Shown piece by piece: positions 1-9,764 of a DNA stretch of 64,000 nt (position 1 is its first letter; each line of letters begins with the position of its first letter). The notes beneath the pieces are model-generated. The model did not search any database, was not told the origin of the DNA, and saw only the letters and a program-made list of their open reading frames with translations. Source of the DNA: an uncultured Flavobacteriaceae bacterium (GTDB lineage: Bacteria > Bacteroidota > Bacteroidia > Flavobacteriales > Flavobacteriaceae); contig CALDYU010000014.1 of assembly GCA_937944485.1 (NCBI GenBank), forward strand, positions 96,902 through 160,901, written 5' to 3'. A program made the translations under genes and the position numbers.

Positions 1-304
1 TATGTGTAGGGTGCTTCCCAAATATGCATTTAACATCAGGGCCAATAGAACAATATCTTCCAATTTTAGTTTTTGATATTTGAGTGTTAACTCCTAAATA
101 TGAACCGTATCCGATAGAGGATCCGGTAATGCTACTGTTTCTCTCGAAAGAATTATCACCTTCAAAGGCTACTGAAAAACCGATAAAAACTCCTTTACCG
201 TATGATATGCCGTATTTACGTTTGAGTTTTCGCTTATTTAACTCGTTTGCAATTTTTATCAAAATTGGACTTGATAAAACTATTTTTTTTAGCGCTTGTT
301 TCAT
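1..304 (-). CDS. Hexapeptide-repeat (CatB/LbH-type) acyltransferase, 3' end cut by window edge
   Basis: An open frame starts at an ATG on the minus strand (304-302) and stays open to base 1, giving 101 visible residues and no stop. The visible part has a basic N-terminus, then a region rich in Gly/Ile/Ser turns, including the strings GSSIGYGSYLGVN and KIGRYCSIGPDV followed by FGKHPT. That pattern of isoleucine every sixth residue and the IGRYCSIGP...HPT signature are typical of left-handed beta-helix O-acetyltransferases such as those in polysaccharide loci. The catalytic His of this family usually sits just past the visible end. It most likely acetylates a sugar of the surface polysaccharide. 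It is the outermost visible member of the polysaccharide locus and is divergent from the flippase. The family is well supported; the substrate is unknown. Confidence 0.8.
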   Translation of the reverse strand, partial: MKQALKKIVLSSPILIKIANELNKRKLKRKYGISYGKGVFIGFSVAFEGDNSFERNSSITGSSIGYGSYLGVNTQISKTKIGRYCSIGPDVKCIFGKHPTH

Positions 305-711
305 TTCAAATTAAAAAAATACTTATAGCATTGGGATTAACAAGTTTATTCTGAATTTAAATAAAAATACCATTATGTCGGAATAAACGCTTGATTTTGC
401 TTGACATCATTCGTCTTATATCGAAATACTATGGTAAACGATTAAAAACTAAATATATTGAATAATTAAAATAACTAAGCACAAGGATCACTACAAAACT
501 TTACAATTTTCGTTCTTAGTAAAAGCTCTTAAATAGCTAATATTGCAACTTGCATTAATTTAAATGATGCAATGGCAAATATTACGTTTTAAATTGCGTT
601 GATAAAACCTAAAGAACAAAATTCTAGGTGATAGTTGATGAATTGTGTAAAACGAAGTCAATGTAATTAGCTTATTTAGAGTTGAAAAATGATAGTATTG
701 TAATGTTTTAA
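305..711. other. Divergent intergenic region between acyltransferase and flippase
   Basis: About 400 very AT-rich bases between two divergent genes, so it should carry promoters for both. I found no exact TAnnTTTG box; the nearest are TAATATTG (538-545) and TAGTATTG (693-700), each one mismatch away. No open frame of useful length, no RNA gene and no convincing hairpin was seen. Confidence 0.5.
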
Positions 712-2040
712 ATGATAAAAAAGCTTAAACAACTAAGAACAAATTCTGGGTTTATGAGGTATTTTAAAAATACTTCATGGCTACTTGGTGAAAAAGTATT
801 ACGAATTCTAGCTGCATTAACAGTGGGCTTATGGGTAACCAGGTATTTAGGACCAGCTGATTATGGCGTGCTTAGTTATGCGCAAAGTTTTGTTGCTATC
901 TTAGCCGCTTTTTCTTCACTCGGTTTAAATGAGATTTTATCTCGAGATTTAGTTAGTGACGCTAATAAAAAACTTACCTATTTGGGTACAGCATTTTTAT
1001 TGCAAACTATCGGATCATTGGTGCTTATGTGCTTTATTTTTGGTTCATTTTACTTAGACTTTGTTGAAGATATCGAATTAACACGAAAAATTATAGTTAT
1101 TCTCGGGCTATTAACTTTCGTAAACAGGTTTAGTGTAATAACCTCATACTTTTTAAGTATTGTTAAAAATGAGGCCATTGTTAAGGTTAGTATACTTAAC
1201 CTTGTTTTTTCTACTGTTTTGAAAGTACTTTTAATCACTTACGAAGCCCCTCTAATCTACTTTGTATATGTATTGGTCTTTGATACCTTGTTCTTAGCAA
1301 TAGGGTGGTTAATTGTATATGCAAAACATAAAGAATCAATTTTCAATTGGAAATTTTCGCTAAAAACGGCTAAACAAATGTTAGGTGATAGTTGGCCCTT
1401 GATTTTGAATTTGGTTTTTGCATCTATATATATGAAAGTTGATCAAGTGATGATCAAAGGAATGATGGATACAACTGCAGTTGGTCAGTATTCTGCTGCG
1501 GTATTATTGAGTCAAGCATGGTATTTTGTGCCTACGATTATTGCAAGTTCTCTTTTCCCAGCAATAGTAAATGCAAAAAAGCAAAGTGAAACTTTGTATT
1601 ATGATCGACTTCAAAAGCTATATGATATGATGGTGTTGTTTGCGGTTTCAATTGCAGTACCAATGACCTTTTTAAGTGATTTTTTGGTTTCTTTTTTGCT
1701 TGGACCAGAGTTTCCACTTACAGGTGGCGTTTTGAGTATTCATATTTGGGCTGGTGTTTTTGTCTTTTTAGGTCAGTCGACAAGTAAATGGACATTAACT
1801 GAAAATATACAGCGATATAGCAGTGTATGTTTATTTATTGGAATGTTATGTAATATTGCTCTTAATTTTGTTGTAATACCACGCTACGGAATTTTTGGAG
1901 CGGCAGTGGCTACTATAATTTCTCAATCTATTTCTGTCTTTTTTGCACCCATTCTATTTAGAAAAACAAGACCTTCTTTCATAATGATGTTGAAAGCCTT
2001 AACATTCACCTCTGTATTCCAAAGAGTATTTCGTAGCTAA
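712..2040 (+). CDS. Wzx-type polysaccharide flippase
   Basis: A 442-residue integral membrane protein with about twelve hydrophobic segments. The N-terminal block (TSWLLGEKVLRILAALTVG, then RYLGPADYGVLSYAQS) is characteristic of the polysaccharide-synthesis flippase branch of the MOP superfamily. These proteins move undecaprenyl-linked oligosaccharide units from the inner to the outer face of the cytoplasmic membrane. Length fits the family. The ATG at 712 is used; the protein starts MIKKLKQLRTNSG with positive charge before the first membrane segment. It sits between an acyltransferase and an asparagine-synthase-like gene, consistent with a Wzx/Wzy-type surface polysaccharide locus. The repeat unit it carries cannot be read from the sequence. 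Confidence 0.88.
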   Translation: MIKKLKQLRTNSGFMRYFKNTSWLLGEKVLRILAALTVGLWVTRYLGPADYGVLSYAQSFVAILAAFSSLGLNEILSRDLVSDANKKLTYLGTAFLLQTIGSLVLMCFIFGSFYLDFVEDIELTRKIIVILGLLTFVNRFSVITSYFLSIVKNEAIVKVSILNLVFSTVLKVLLITYEAPLIYFVYVLVFDTLFLAIGWLIVYAKHKESIFNWKFSLKTAKQMLGDSWPLILNLVFASIYMKVDQVMIKGMMDTTAVGQYSAAVLLSQAWYFVPTIIASSLFPAIVNAKKQSETLYYDRLQKLYDMMVLFAVSIAVPMTFLSDFLVSFLLGPEFPLTGGVLSIHIWAGVFVFLGQSTSKWTLTENIQRYSSVCLFIGMLCNIALNFVVIPRYGIFGAAVATIISQSISVFFAPILFRKTRPSFIMMLKALTFTSVFQRVFRS

Positions 2041-2233
2041 TCGTATTTTAAAATTATGACTAGATTTTGGGTAGGAGCTTTATCAAGTTTAATTCACAAT
2101 AATCTTGCGAATTAAGAATCAACAGAGTAATTATTCACTACTTCATAAAATTGAACATATTTGATATCAAATATTTTATCAGCATTACCGTTAGGAAAGT
2201 ATCAAACCAAAACAAACTAAAGACTAAAAAAAT

Positions 2234-4081
2234 ATGTGCGGAATATTTGGAACCATACCCAAAACAGAGACTTCATTTTTCAAATTCGCTCTAGACAAAA
2301 TAACTCACCGAGGACCAGATAGTTACGGAATCGAAGATATTGATAGTGAGATTACCCTTGGCCATAGAAGATTATCAATACTAGATTTATCAGAGAACGG
2401 GCATCAACCTATGAGTAATGATGATGGTCGATATACAATTGTTTTAAATGGCGAAATATATAATTTTCTTGAATTAAAAGAAGAGCTATCTAAAAAAGGA
2501 CATGATTTTAAAAGTACCTCCGATACTGAAGTGCTTTTAAAGTCTTACATAGAATGGGGAGAAGAGTGCGTTCTTAAATTTAATGGAATGTGGGCTTTTG
2601 CTATTTGGGATAAAGTAAAAAAAGAACTTTTCATGTCTCGAGATAGATATGGAAAAAAGCCCCTATTTTATGCAGTGATTGATGGTAAATTTATTTTTGC
2701 CTCTGAAATGAAATCGATCTATCCTTTTATTAAAAATCTTGAGGTTTCTGAAGATTTTGATTGGATGAAAAATAATATTTTTAGATATGAGGTAACTGAA
2801 AAATGTTTGATTAAAGGAATTAAACGTTTTCCACATGGACATAGTGGAACTTTTTCTAATGGAAAATTAACAACTAAGCGCTACTGGAATACTTTAGATC
2901 ATTTGGTTGATGTTCCTAAATCGTATGATGAACAAGTGGAGCAGTTTAGATCACTGTTTTTGGATGCTTGTAAATTACGTATGCGATCAGATGTTGCTAT
3001 CGGAACTGCTTTAAGCGGTGGCTTAGACAGTAGTGCAACAATTGGCGCTATGGCTCATTTATCAAAAAATAATAATAGTTATTCCAAAGATTGGCAACAC
3101 GCATTTGTCGCTACTTTTCCAGAAACTCCGATGGACGAGTCTAAATACGCTAAAATGGTTACCGATCATTTAGGTATAAAAGGCACGTTTATGGAGGTTG
3201 AACCTCAAAAGCACTGGGGTAAACTTGAAGAGTATTTTTATCTCTTTGAAGATCTTTATATCACTACCCCCATTCCAATGATAATGATTTATGAAGCAGT
3301 AAAGAAAAACGGAGTTACGGTTACTTTAGACGGTCATGGTGCTGATGAACTGTTTAGTGGTTATAATGGACTTATTGAAGCGCTTTGGGATACTAAATTA
3401 AATCCGAAAAAAATAAAGAATGTTCTAGATACCTATCAAGGTACTTTAAATACGAGTGATCAGTTTGATAAAATTAATTACTCGAAAGTATATTCTTCAT
3501 TTATGATAAAAACTGCTGCGAAAAAATTACTAGGTAAAGACAGAGTTTCTAGAGATCACGATCATCCTAATTTTAAAAAGTTAGACAATTTATCAAAACA
3601 TCTTTATGTGATTTTTAATGAAACCATTTTACCAACCCTATTAAGAAATTACGATAGATACGCTATGATTAGTGGTGTTGAGATAAGAATGCCTTTCATG
3701 GATCATAGATTGGTGAGTTTTGTCAACTCATTACCATATACCAGTAAAATGGGGGATGGGTACACTAAAAAATTAATACGGGATGCGATTGACCCTTATA
3801 TACCTAAAGAAGTAACTTGGAGAAAATCAAAAATTGGATTTACATCACCTATTGTAGATTGGATGCAAAATGATCTTAGTGAGTGGTTTTCAGATACGGT
3901 GCATTCAAAATCGTTTTTACAATCTCAATTAGTTGATAACCCGATGGAGTTACAAGGAAAAATAATGGACATCGTAACAAATAAAAGTAAGAATTTTGTA
4001 GTGGCACAAGATTCATGGAGGGCCTTAACACCATATATTTGGGGTAAATCGACTTTAGATCGAAATCATAAGGCCATGTAA
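2234..4081 (+). CDS. asnB: Asparagine synthase (glutamine-hydrolysing) family amidotransferase
   Basis: 615 residues in the class-II glutamine amidotransferase plus synthetase layout. The start ATG is followed at once by TGC, giving the MCGIFG N-terminus whose Cys2 is the glutaminase nucleophile. The N-terminal half has HRGPD, GHRRLSILDLS and LNGEIYN. The synthetase half has the PP-loop ALSGGLDSS and the MPFMDHRLV region. Established chemistry is ATP-dependent transfer of glutamine-derived ammonia to a carboxylate. In polysaccharide loci such AsnB homologues often amidate hexuronic acids rather than aspartate. Here it sits beside a flippase and a few kilobases from genes for uronic acid nucleotides, so a sugar-amidating role is a reasonable inference. 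Ordinary asparagine synthesis is the alternative. Confidence 0.9.
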   Translation: MCGIFGTIPKTETSFFKFALDKITHRGPDSYGIEDIDSEITLGHRRLSILDLSENGHQPMSNDDGRYTIVLNGEIYNFLELKEELSKKGHDFKSTSDTEVLLKSYIEWGEECVLKFNGMWAFAIWDKVKKELFMSRDRYGKKPLFYAVIDGKFIFASEMKSIYPFIKNLEVSEDFDWMKNNIFRYEVTEKCLIKGIKRFPHGHSGTFSNGKLTTKRYWNTLDHLVDVPKSYDEQVEQFRSLFLDACKLRMRSDVAIGTALSGGLDSSATIGAMAHLSKNNNSYSKDWQHAFVATFPETPMDESKYAKMVTDHLGIKGTFMEVEPQKHWGKLEEYFYLFEDLYITTPIPMIMIYEAVKKNGVTVTLDGHGADELFSGYNGLIEALWDTKLNPKKIKNVLDTYQGTLNTSDQFDKINYSKVYSSFMIKTAAKKLLGKDRVSRDHDHPNFKKLDNLSKHLYVIFNETILPTLLRNYDRYAMISGVEIRMPFMDHRLVSFVNSLPYTSKMGDGYTKKLIRDAIDPYIPKEVTWRKSKIGFTSPIVDWMQNDLSEWFSDTVHSKSFLQSQLVDNPMELQGKIMDIVTNKSKNFVVAQDSWRALTPYIWGKSTLDRNHKAM

Positions 4082-4113
4082 AATATTTCGTCTTATATTT
4101 TTTTGAAATACAC

Positions 4114-4152
4114 AAGCCTTAATTTATGCTCTTAAGCTATTTATTAAGGCTT
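4114..4152. terminator. Inverted repeat between convergent asnB and beta-helix gene
   Basis: AAGCCTTAAT (4114-4123) and ATTAAGGCTT (4143-4152) form a perfect 10-bp stem with a 19-base loop, between two convergent genes. There is no good T-run directly after the stem on either strand, so termination is plausible but not certain. Confidence 0.5.
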
Positions 4153-4196
4153 AAAAATTATAACATATTCCGCGCTAGAACGACTCCAGCGATTTT

Positions 4197-7100
4197 CTAA
4201 TTTGGTGGGTTGAAATTTACTCCCGACCATGTATTATTAATCCATCGAACATTGAATTTGCTATATGGGGCATACTGACCATCAGTTTCTACTACTAAAT
4301 TTTGCCCATTTATGAATCTGCAATTTTGAATCGTTATATCTTTTGTTCTTAATTGTGTAACCGCAACAAAATTAAAATTAGTGACTTCAAAATTTTGTAA
4401 CGTATTTCTTTCAGCTGAAGCAGCAAAGTTGGTTCCTCCTCCAACATTTAAAACCCTATTAGTGTTTTGTATGACTAACCCATCGAAGGTATTGTCATAC
4501 CCCATGCTTACTTCATCTCTATCACCACCCGGACCAACAAAACCATCATCATAATCTCCCCAAGAGATAGCAGCCCACGTATCTTGTATGTACATGTTTT
4601 TAATTAAATTATTGTTTGCTCCGTTAAAAATGGCTAAAACAGCATGCCAATTGCTCGAGCTGGTGTCAACACCATAAATTTTACAATCTTCAATAGTATT
4701 GTATTGTACACCAGAGAAATTTAACTCAAAGCTGGTTCTTTTGGCAGTACAATTTTTAAAAGTATTATTTTTTGCAAGATCTTTCATGTCAAATCCATGA
4801 CCTCCATGGCTTAAATAGCTGAGTCTTTCAGCTAAGCTATTTTCAACTACGGTGTTATTGGTGCCTCCTGTTAACAAAAAGTAATAGTCGGTAGGATTAC
4901 CATTATTGTTTGCATATACTTTGCAATGATTTACTCTAGAATAGTCAGAATCAGATAGATTGAACGCTTCAGCCCCTGCATTTAAAACAAAAGAATCTTC
5001 AATTAGAGTGTTATTCCCCTCAATTTTAAAACCTACACCTGTATATGAATTCGAGTTAGATTGATTTCCGACATTGGTGACAATAATGTTTTTGAGGTGA
5101 CTGTTAGTAGCAATATTTATGGTTTGAACTCCGATAGCGTATCCTGTTATCTGAAAATTTTCGATTTCAATATAACGATCATGAATAGTAATCGCAGTTC
5201 CTAATCCGTTCGACCCTTGTAGCAAAGGCATAGAATTTGCACTAACAATTTCACCATAGTTAAACGTTGAACCATTAACACTCGTAATATCACCTGGAAT
5301 GCTCTTATAGCCAATAAACTTAATTGGAGCTCCACTATTTCCGTTATTATACGTTCGAAGTTGTTTATTTCCGTAATTGCCAGATTTAACGTAAATAACA
5401 TCGCCTGCCTTGGCAACATTAAATGCATGTTCTAAACTCCATGGACTACTTGGAGATGTTCCATTATTAGATGAATTGCCATTCGTTGCAACATAAAACC
5501 CGGGTGGTACATTCCCGCCTCCATTGGTGTTTTCTTCTTCCACATCGATTTGAACCTCTTGACTACTTGATAGGCCTTGAGCATCTTTGACTGTTAAAAT
5601 AATAGTGTAAACCCCTGGATCAATAAAAGTATGTGAAGGGTTAGCTACTGCAGCAGTTGAACCATCTCTAAAGTCCCATGAGTAACTTTTAATTCCTGAG
5701 TTGTCTGACGAAGAATCACCTAAAAACTGAACTGTTAATGGAGCTTTTCCAGAAAGCGGCGAAGCCGTAGCCACAGCAACAGGAGGAGTGTTCTGATTCT
5801 CAGAAACAACAATAGTTATTGTTTTTTTATCCATTAGCTCTTGCGCATCTTTCACCGTTAATTCTACTTCATAGGTTCCGGGATTTTCAAATTGATGAGA
5901 TGGATTGGCAGTACTCGCGTTGGTTCCATCTTTAAAATCCCAGAAATAACTAGTAATACCATTATCATCGCTAGAATTATCACTAGTAAATTGTACATTA
6001 AGAGGTGCAGCACCATTTGTGGGGTTTGCAGATACTACAGCTATTGGCCCCTTGTTTTCCGGCTCCGTAACCGTAATTAAAACCGAAGTTGTATCTGTAA
6101 GCCCATTTTCATCAGATACTTCTAATTCCACTTCATATTCACCAGGGCTATCATACGTATACTCGAAGTCAACGGCATTTGCTTTAGAACCATCTTTTAG
6201 ATCCCATGCGTAACTTGTAATTGATTTATCATCAGTAGAATTACCTCCATCGAACGAAACTTTAAGTGGGGCTTCCCCAAATTTAGGAGTTGCATCTATG
6301 ATAGCTTCAGGAGCTTGGTTGTCTGTTTCAGTCACAGAGATTGTCACGGTATCAGTACTTTTAAGTCCACTTTCGTCAGTTACCGTTAACGCAACAATAT
6401 AGACACCAACTTCTGTAAAAGTATGTTCGGGATTAATTTCAGTACCACTAGTATCGTCTTTAAAATCCCAATTAAAACTAACAATTTTGACATCATCAGT
6501 TGAATTATTAGCCATGAAATTTACAACTAATGGCACCTTGCCACTAGTAGGAGTTGCATCAGCAATGGCTACTGGGGCCTGATTTGCATCAGGTTTTTCC
6601 TCTTCTTGTTCGTTAGTATCTTCGATAGCTTCAGCACTTTTTAGTACTTCATATGTTACCACAAGTTTGGGTCCTACTTGTGTTTCATGTTCCTTAGACG
6701 CAAATGCTAAATCATTACCATTTTTATGCCTCAAAATTAAGGTTGTGTTTTCCGTATTTACATAGGTAATATCTAAAGGAATAACTTCCGTAGTTCCGAT
6801 CTTATATTCTTTTAAAATTGATCCTAACTCAATTTCAATTGTAGGAGCCGTCTCTTGGGTTAAATTACCTTCTGTCCAATCACTAGACTTGGCCTTAAAT
6901 ACTGAAATATTACCATTGCCATCATCACCATCAACCGTGAACTGTAACTCTGCCTTTGTAATTTCACCATTAATTTGACCTATAGGACTTAAGTCAAACA
7001 TTAAGTAACTTACCCTTTGATCTTCTTCTAAACGAATAATACTTTGATTAAACCCTTTGCCACTTTGAACATGAGCGTCATTGGTTGTAAAGAAACTGGT

Positions 7101-7304
7101 TGTTCTTAATTCATTATCAGGTTCATTCTCTTCCCCGGATTCGAATATCTCAATATTTTCTTTGTCGGCATCTACATTATTTGGATCTTCTAAAACAGAA
7201 TCAGCCAACAAATCAGAATCTTTACTACAACCAAGATTTAAACTTAACGAGGCTAAAATGAAGAAGGTAAAAATTAGACTTAATTTAGAGGAAGGCGTGA
7301 GCAT
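4197..7304 (-). CDS. Surface lipoprotein: DNRLRE domain, four PKD domains, right-handed beta-helix
   Basis: 1035 residues. The N-terminus is a lipoprotein signal ending in LGC (Cys26), followed by SKDSD, an acidic stretch like the Bacteroidetes surface-export signal. Domains in order: DNRLRE-like domain about 65-225 (SYLMFDLS, GPKLVVTYE); four PKD repeats about 242-327, 328-415, 416-503 and 504-592 (WDFKD, WDLKD, WDFKD, WDFRD); and a right-handed parallel beta-helix about 600-1035 (FYVATNGN, GDVIYVKSGNYGN, many N-x-I/N-N-T turns). Beta-helix proteins of this type include polysaccharide lyases and C5-epimerases, so it probably binds or trims the acidic polysaccharide of this locus at the cell surface. 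No catalytic triad could be assigned. The downstream-lying gene at 7719 is a shorter paralogue without PKD domains. Confidence 0.85.
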   Translation of the reverse strand: MLTPSSKLSLIFTFFILASLSLNLGCSKDSDLLADSVLEDPNNVDADKENIEIFESGEENEPDNELRTTSFFTTNDAHVQSGKGFNQSIIRLEEDQRVSYLMFDLSPIGQINGEITKAELQFTVDGDDGNGNISVFKAKSSDWTEGNLTQETAPTIEIELGSILKEYKIGTTEVIPLDITYVNTENTTLILRHKNGNDLAFASKEHETQVGPKLVVTYEVLKSAEAIEDTNEQEEEKPDANQAPVAIADATPTSGKVPLVVNFMANNSTDDVKIVSFNWDFKDDTSGTEINPEHTFTEVGVYIVALTVTDESGLKSTDTVTISVTETDNQAPEAIIDATPKFGEAPLKVSFDGGNSTDDKSITSYAWDLKDGSKANAVDFEYTYDSPGEYEVELEVSDENGLTDTTSVLITVTEPENKGPIAVVSANPTNGAAPLNVQFTSDNSSDDNGITSYFWDFKDGTNASTANPSHQFENPGTYEVELTVKDAQELMDKKTITIVVSENQNTPPVAVATASPLSGKAPLTVQFLGDSSSDNSGIKSYSWDFRDGSTAAVANPSHTFIDPGVYTIILTVKDAQGLSSSQEVQIDVEEENTNGGGNVPPGFYVATNGNSSNNGTSPSSPWSLEHAFNVAKAGDVIYVKSGNYGNKQLRTYNNGNSGAPIKFIGYKSIPGDITSVNGSTFNYGEIVSANSMPLLQGSNGLGTAITIHDRYIEIENFQITGYAIGVQTINIATNSHLKNIIVTNVGNQSNSNSYTGVGFKIEGNNTLIEDSFVLNAGAEAFNLSDSDYSRVNHCKVYANNNGNPTDYYFLLTGGTNNTVVENSLAERLSYLSHGGHGFDMKDLAKNNTFKNCTAKRTSFELNFSGVQYNTIEDCKIYGVDTSSSNWHAVLAIFNGANNNLIKNMYIQDTWAAISWGDYDDGFVGPGGDRDEVSMGYDNTFDGLVIQNTNRVLNVGGGTNFAASAERNTLQNFEVTNFNFVAVTQLRTKDITIQNCRFINGQNLVVETDGQYAPYSKFNVRWINNTWSGVNFNPPN

Positions 7305-7718
7305 TTTTTATATGGGACTTATTATTTAAAGTATTCATTATGAGTTGGTAAAGCTCATTCAAAATTGTTTAAGATTTTTAAGGTTTGGTTTAGCAGTCAT
7401 TTAGATATTTTTATATTTATTGCTTTGAAAAGCTGATTTTCGATCAAACGACTATTTCTAACGTTGAAATACACTTATTTAGTGTAAATTCTAGCTGCAA
7501 ACGTAATTATTCAGGCCCGTTATTTATAAAAATGAAGTGTTTTTTCGATGAAATGCACGTATTAAGTTGCAATTTTAACATCTGTTGCTAGATGACAGGC
7601 TCTTTTTTGGTCTAATCGCCGAACAGCCGTAGAAGGTTTGGTTCTAATACGCTGAAATTTTAAATAGTTGTGTAGTAAAAAAGAACTATTTCTGCACAAT
7701 TTTGATACACCTCTTTAA
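7305..7718. other. Intergenic region between the two beta-helix lipoprotein genes
   Basis: 414 bases with no open frame of interest. It must contain the promoter of the 4197-7304 gene or be a spacer after the 7719 gene. A minus-strand TAnnTTTG match lies at 7498-7505, which would give a leader of roughly 190 bases. GAAATRCAC motifs occur at 7467-7474 and 7550-7558. An 8-bp inverted repeat (AAATAGTT at 7662-7669, AACTATTT at 7684-7691) follows the stop of the 7719 gene but has no T-run. Confidence 0.4.
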
Positions 7719-9764
7719 TTAGTTTGGCGGAGTGAAACCAACATTGTTCCAGATACAATTTTGGTAAGATGAATTTAAAGGGTATGAAGGTGAATTGGGT
7801 ATTACTTCTATTTTTAAATCTACAATTTCGTTGAAATTACAGTTTTTTAATACTGTATTAGTATTTGCTCTGTCGACTTCAAATAGGTATTTTAAATTGT
7901 TAAAACTGCAATCTTCAAAAAGATTGTTGTCTGCACTACTTGAATGATTTTCAACTTGAAAATATGCAAAAGCTATTCCAGAAAAAGCATCATTTACTGT
8001 TACTCTTCTAAACGTATTTGAGTCGCTTGCATCACTTATATCTCCTCTTAGACCATCTTTCCAATCTAAAAATTTAATTGAGCAGTTTGTAAGTAAAATA
8101 TCTTCAAATAAATTATGATGAGAACCATTTGCCAAATTAATTCCACCCACTTCAAAAGATTGGCTATTAACATTCGCTTCCTTCTTTATAGCACCATTTT
8201 TAAAAGTATTGTTAGTAGTATTAGGAAACTGTACTTCTAATACGGTATTCGTTATTTCGAAACCATCAACGGTGTTATCCGAAATCTGATCATTCCCTTT
8301 AAAAACTATGCCATGACCTCTATGTTCAAGAGCTCCTTTTCTAAAAACCTTGGTGTTAATAAATTCAGAATTTATGGTGTTTTCTCCAACCAGAAAATAA
8401 TAGTCTGTAGGGTTAACAGTATTATCGGAGTATACGGTGTTGTTTTTAGCTAAAACTGCTGTACAGTTGTTAAATGTTATTCCTTGAGCACCAGAATTTT
8501 GAACAAAACAATTTAGTAATTCTGTATTATTTCCGGATAAGACAATGCCATTACCGAAATAATTTAATAGCGGGTTGTTTGTAGCGTTGGGATAGGTGTG
8601 ATTAGGGTTGAAATCTCCAACTTTGGCGACAATTATATTTTTGAAAGTGGCATGGCTGGCTCTTGCCAAAAGACCAAATTCGAATTGGGTTATTTGAAAA
8701 TTTTCAATGTGGATATAAGATTCTAAAGCAGTAATGCCAGTACCCGATCCAATGCCGTTAGACGGTATACCTTCTAGAAGGGGCATAATTGATGAGTCTA
8801 ATTTATCTCCGTATTTAAAGGTGGATCCATTTACACTTTCAATATCTCCTGGTTGATTTCTATAACCAATGAATTTAATTAATTTATTTATACTACCAGA
8901 ATTATCGGCTATTAATTCTAAGTTACCATAGTTGCCTGCTTTAACATATACAACGTCACCAGCAATAGCTTTGTCAAAAGCATGTTCGATATTCCAAGAA
9001 GTAGCTTCAGTGCGACCATCATTTGTTGATTTACCATTAGTAGTTACGTAATAGGCTCCCGGATCAATAGGGTTTTTAGGTTGATCAAATTGTTCTTGAC
9101 CTTCTTCGATTTCAATTAACTGACTATCTTCTAAAGTTTTATATGATACAATAAGTTTTGGGCCATTATTGGTAGTACTTTCCTTAGAAGCGAAAGCCAA
9201 ATCGTTACCTTCGCTATGGGTCATTATTAATGTAGTTTGTTCAGGGGAAAAAGAAGAAAAATCTAAGTCAATTTTTATTGGTGCACCTACTTTGTAATTG
9301 TTGTTTATACTAGCAATCTCTGCTAACGATTTTGGTGCGTTATCTACAGATAAATTATCTTCGGACCAAGCATTCGAATCACCCTTATATATAGAGATTT
9401 TACCATCTCCTTCATCACTGTCAATAGAAAATTTTAAAACAGCACCTGTTATTTCACCGTTAATTTCTGATAAGTCAAACTTTAAATAACTGGTGCGAAA
9501 GTCTTCCTGTAGCCTTATAATAGATTGATTAAGACCTTGCTCGTCTTGAAGGTAAGCATCGCTTTTTGGAGAGAATGCAAAGGTACGTATAACATAGCCC
9601 ACCTCATCAGCTGGAATATCGGGATATCTATTTTCAAGAGCAATTATTGGTTCAGATAAAACAGCATCAGCAAATAAATCTGAATCTTTATTACATGAAA
9701 ATAAGACTGAAAAAAAGACGCAAAGCAATACCATAACACTATAATTCGTGGGGATTATTTTCAT
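7719..9764 (-). CDS. Surface lipoprotein: DNRLRE domain and right-handed beta-helix
   Basis: 681 residues, paralogous to the neighbouring 1035-residue protein. It has a lipoprotein signal with Cys24 (LFSC) followed by NKDSDLFAD, nearly the same post-cysteine sequence as its neighbour. A DNRLRE-like domain spans about 60-215 (TSYLKFDLS, GPKLIVSYK). A right-handed beta-helix follows at about 235-681 (YYVTTNGKSTNDG, GDVVYVKAGNYGN) and ends in NNVGFTPPN, matching the neighbour's NPPN end. It lacks the four PKD domains, so the pair differs by a modular insertion or loss. A surface polysaccharide-binding, lyase or epimerase role is inferred from fold and location. No active-site residues were identified. 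Confidence 0.85.
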   Translation of the reverse strand: MKIIPTNYSVMVLLCVFFSVLFSCNKDSDLFADAVLSEPIIALENRYPDIPADEVGYVIRTFAFSPKSDAYLQDEQGLNQSIIRLQEDFRTSYLKFDLSEINGEITGAVLKFSIDSDEGDGKISIYKGDSNAWSEDNLSVDNAPKSLAEIASINNNYKVGAPIKIDLDFSSFSPEQTTLIMTHSEGNDLAFASKESTTNNGPKLIVSYKTLEDSQLIEIEEGQEQFDQPKNPIDPGAYYVTTNGKSTNDGRTEATSWNIEHAFDKAIAGDVVYVKAGNYGNLELIADNSGSINKLIKFIGYRNQPGDIESVNGSTFKYGDKLDSSIMPLLEGIPSNGIGSGTGITALESYIHIENFQITQFEFGLLARASHATFKNIIVAKVGDFNPNHTYPNATNNPLLNYFGNGIVLSGNNTELLNCFVQNSGAQGITFNNCTAVLAKNNTVYSDNTVNPTDYYFLVGENTINSEFINTKVFRKGALEHRGHGIVFKGNDQISDNTVDGFEITNTVLEVQFPNTTNNTFKNGAIKKEANVNSQSFEVGGINLANGSHHNLFEDILLTNCSIKFLDWKDGLRGDISDASDSNTFRRVTVNDAFSGIAFAYFQVENHSSSADNNLFEDCSFNNLKYLFEVDRANTNTVLKNCNFNEIVDLKIEVIPNSPSYPLNSSYQNCIWNNVGFTPPN

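Noticed and set aside
2234..4081. AsnB as a tailoring enzyme of the NRPS cluster
   Set aside because: It lies about 28 kb away in the polysaccharide locus, so a direct link is not supported.
5540..6580. Repeated DNA in the beta-helix gene as CRISPR or mobile repeat
   Set aside because: The periodicity is about 264 bases and encodes PKD domains; the DNA copies are diverged.
7662..7691. AAATAGTT/AACTATTT as terminator
   Set aside because: Eight AT-rich pairs, a 14-base loop and no T-run after it.
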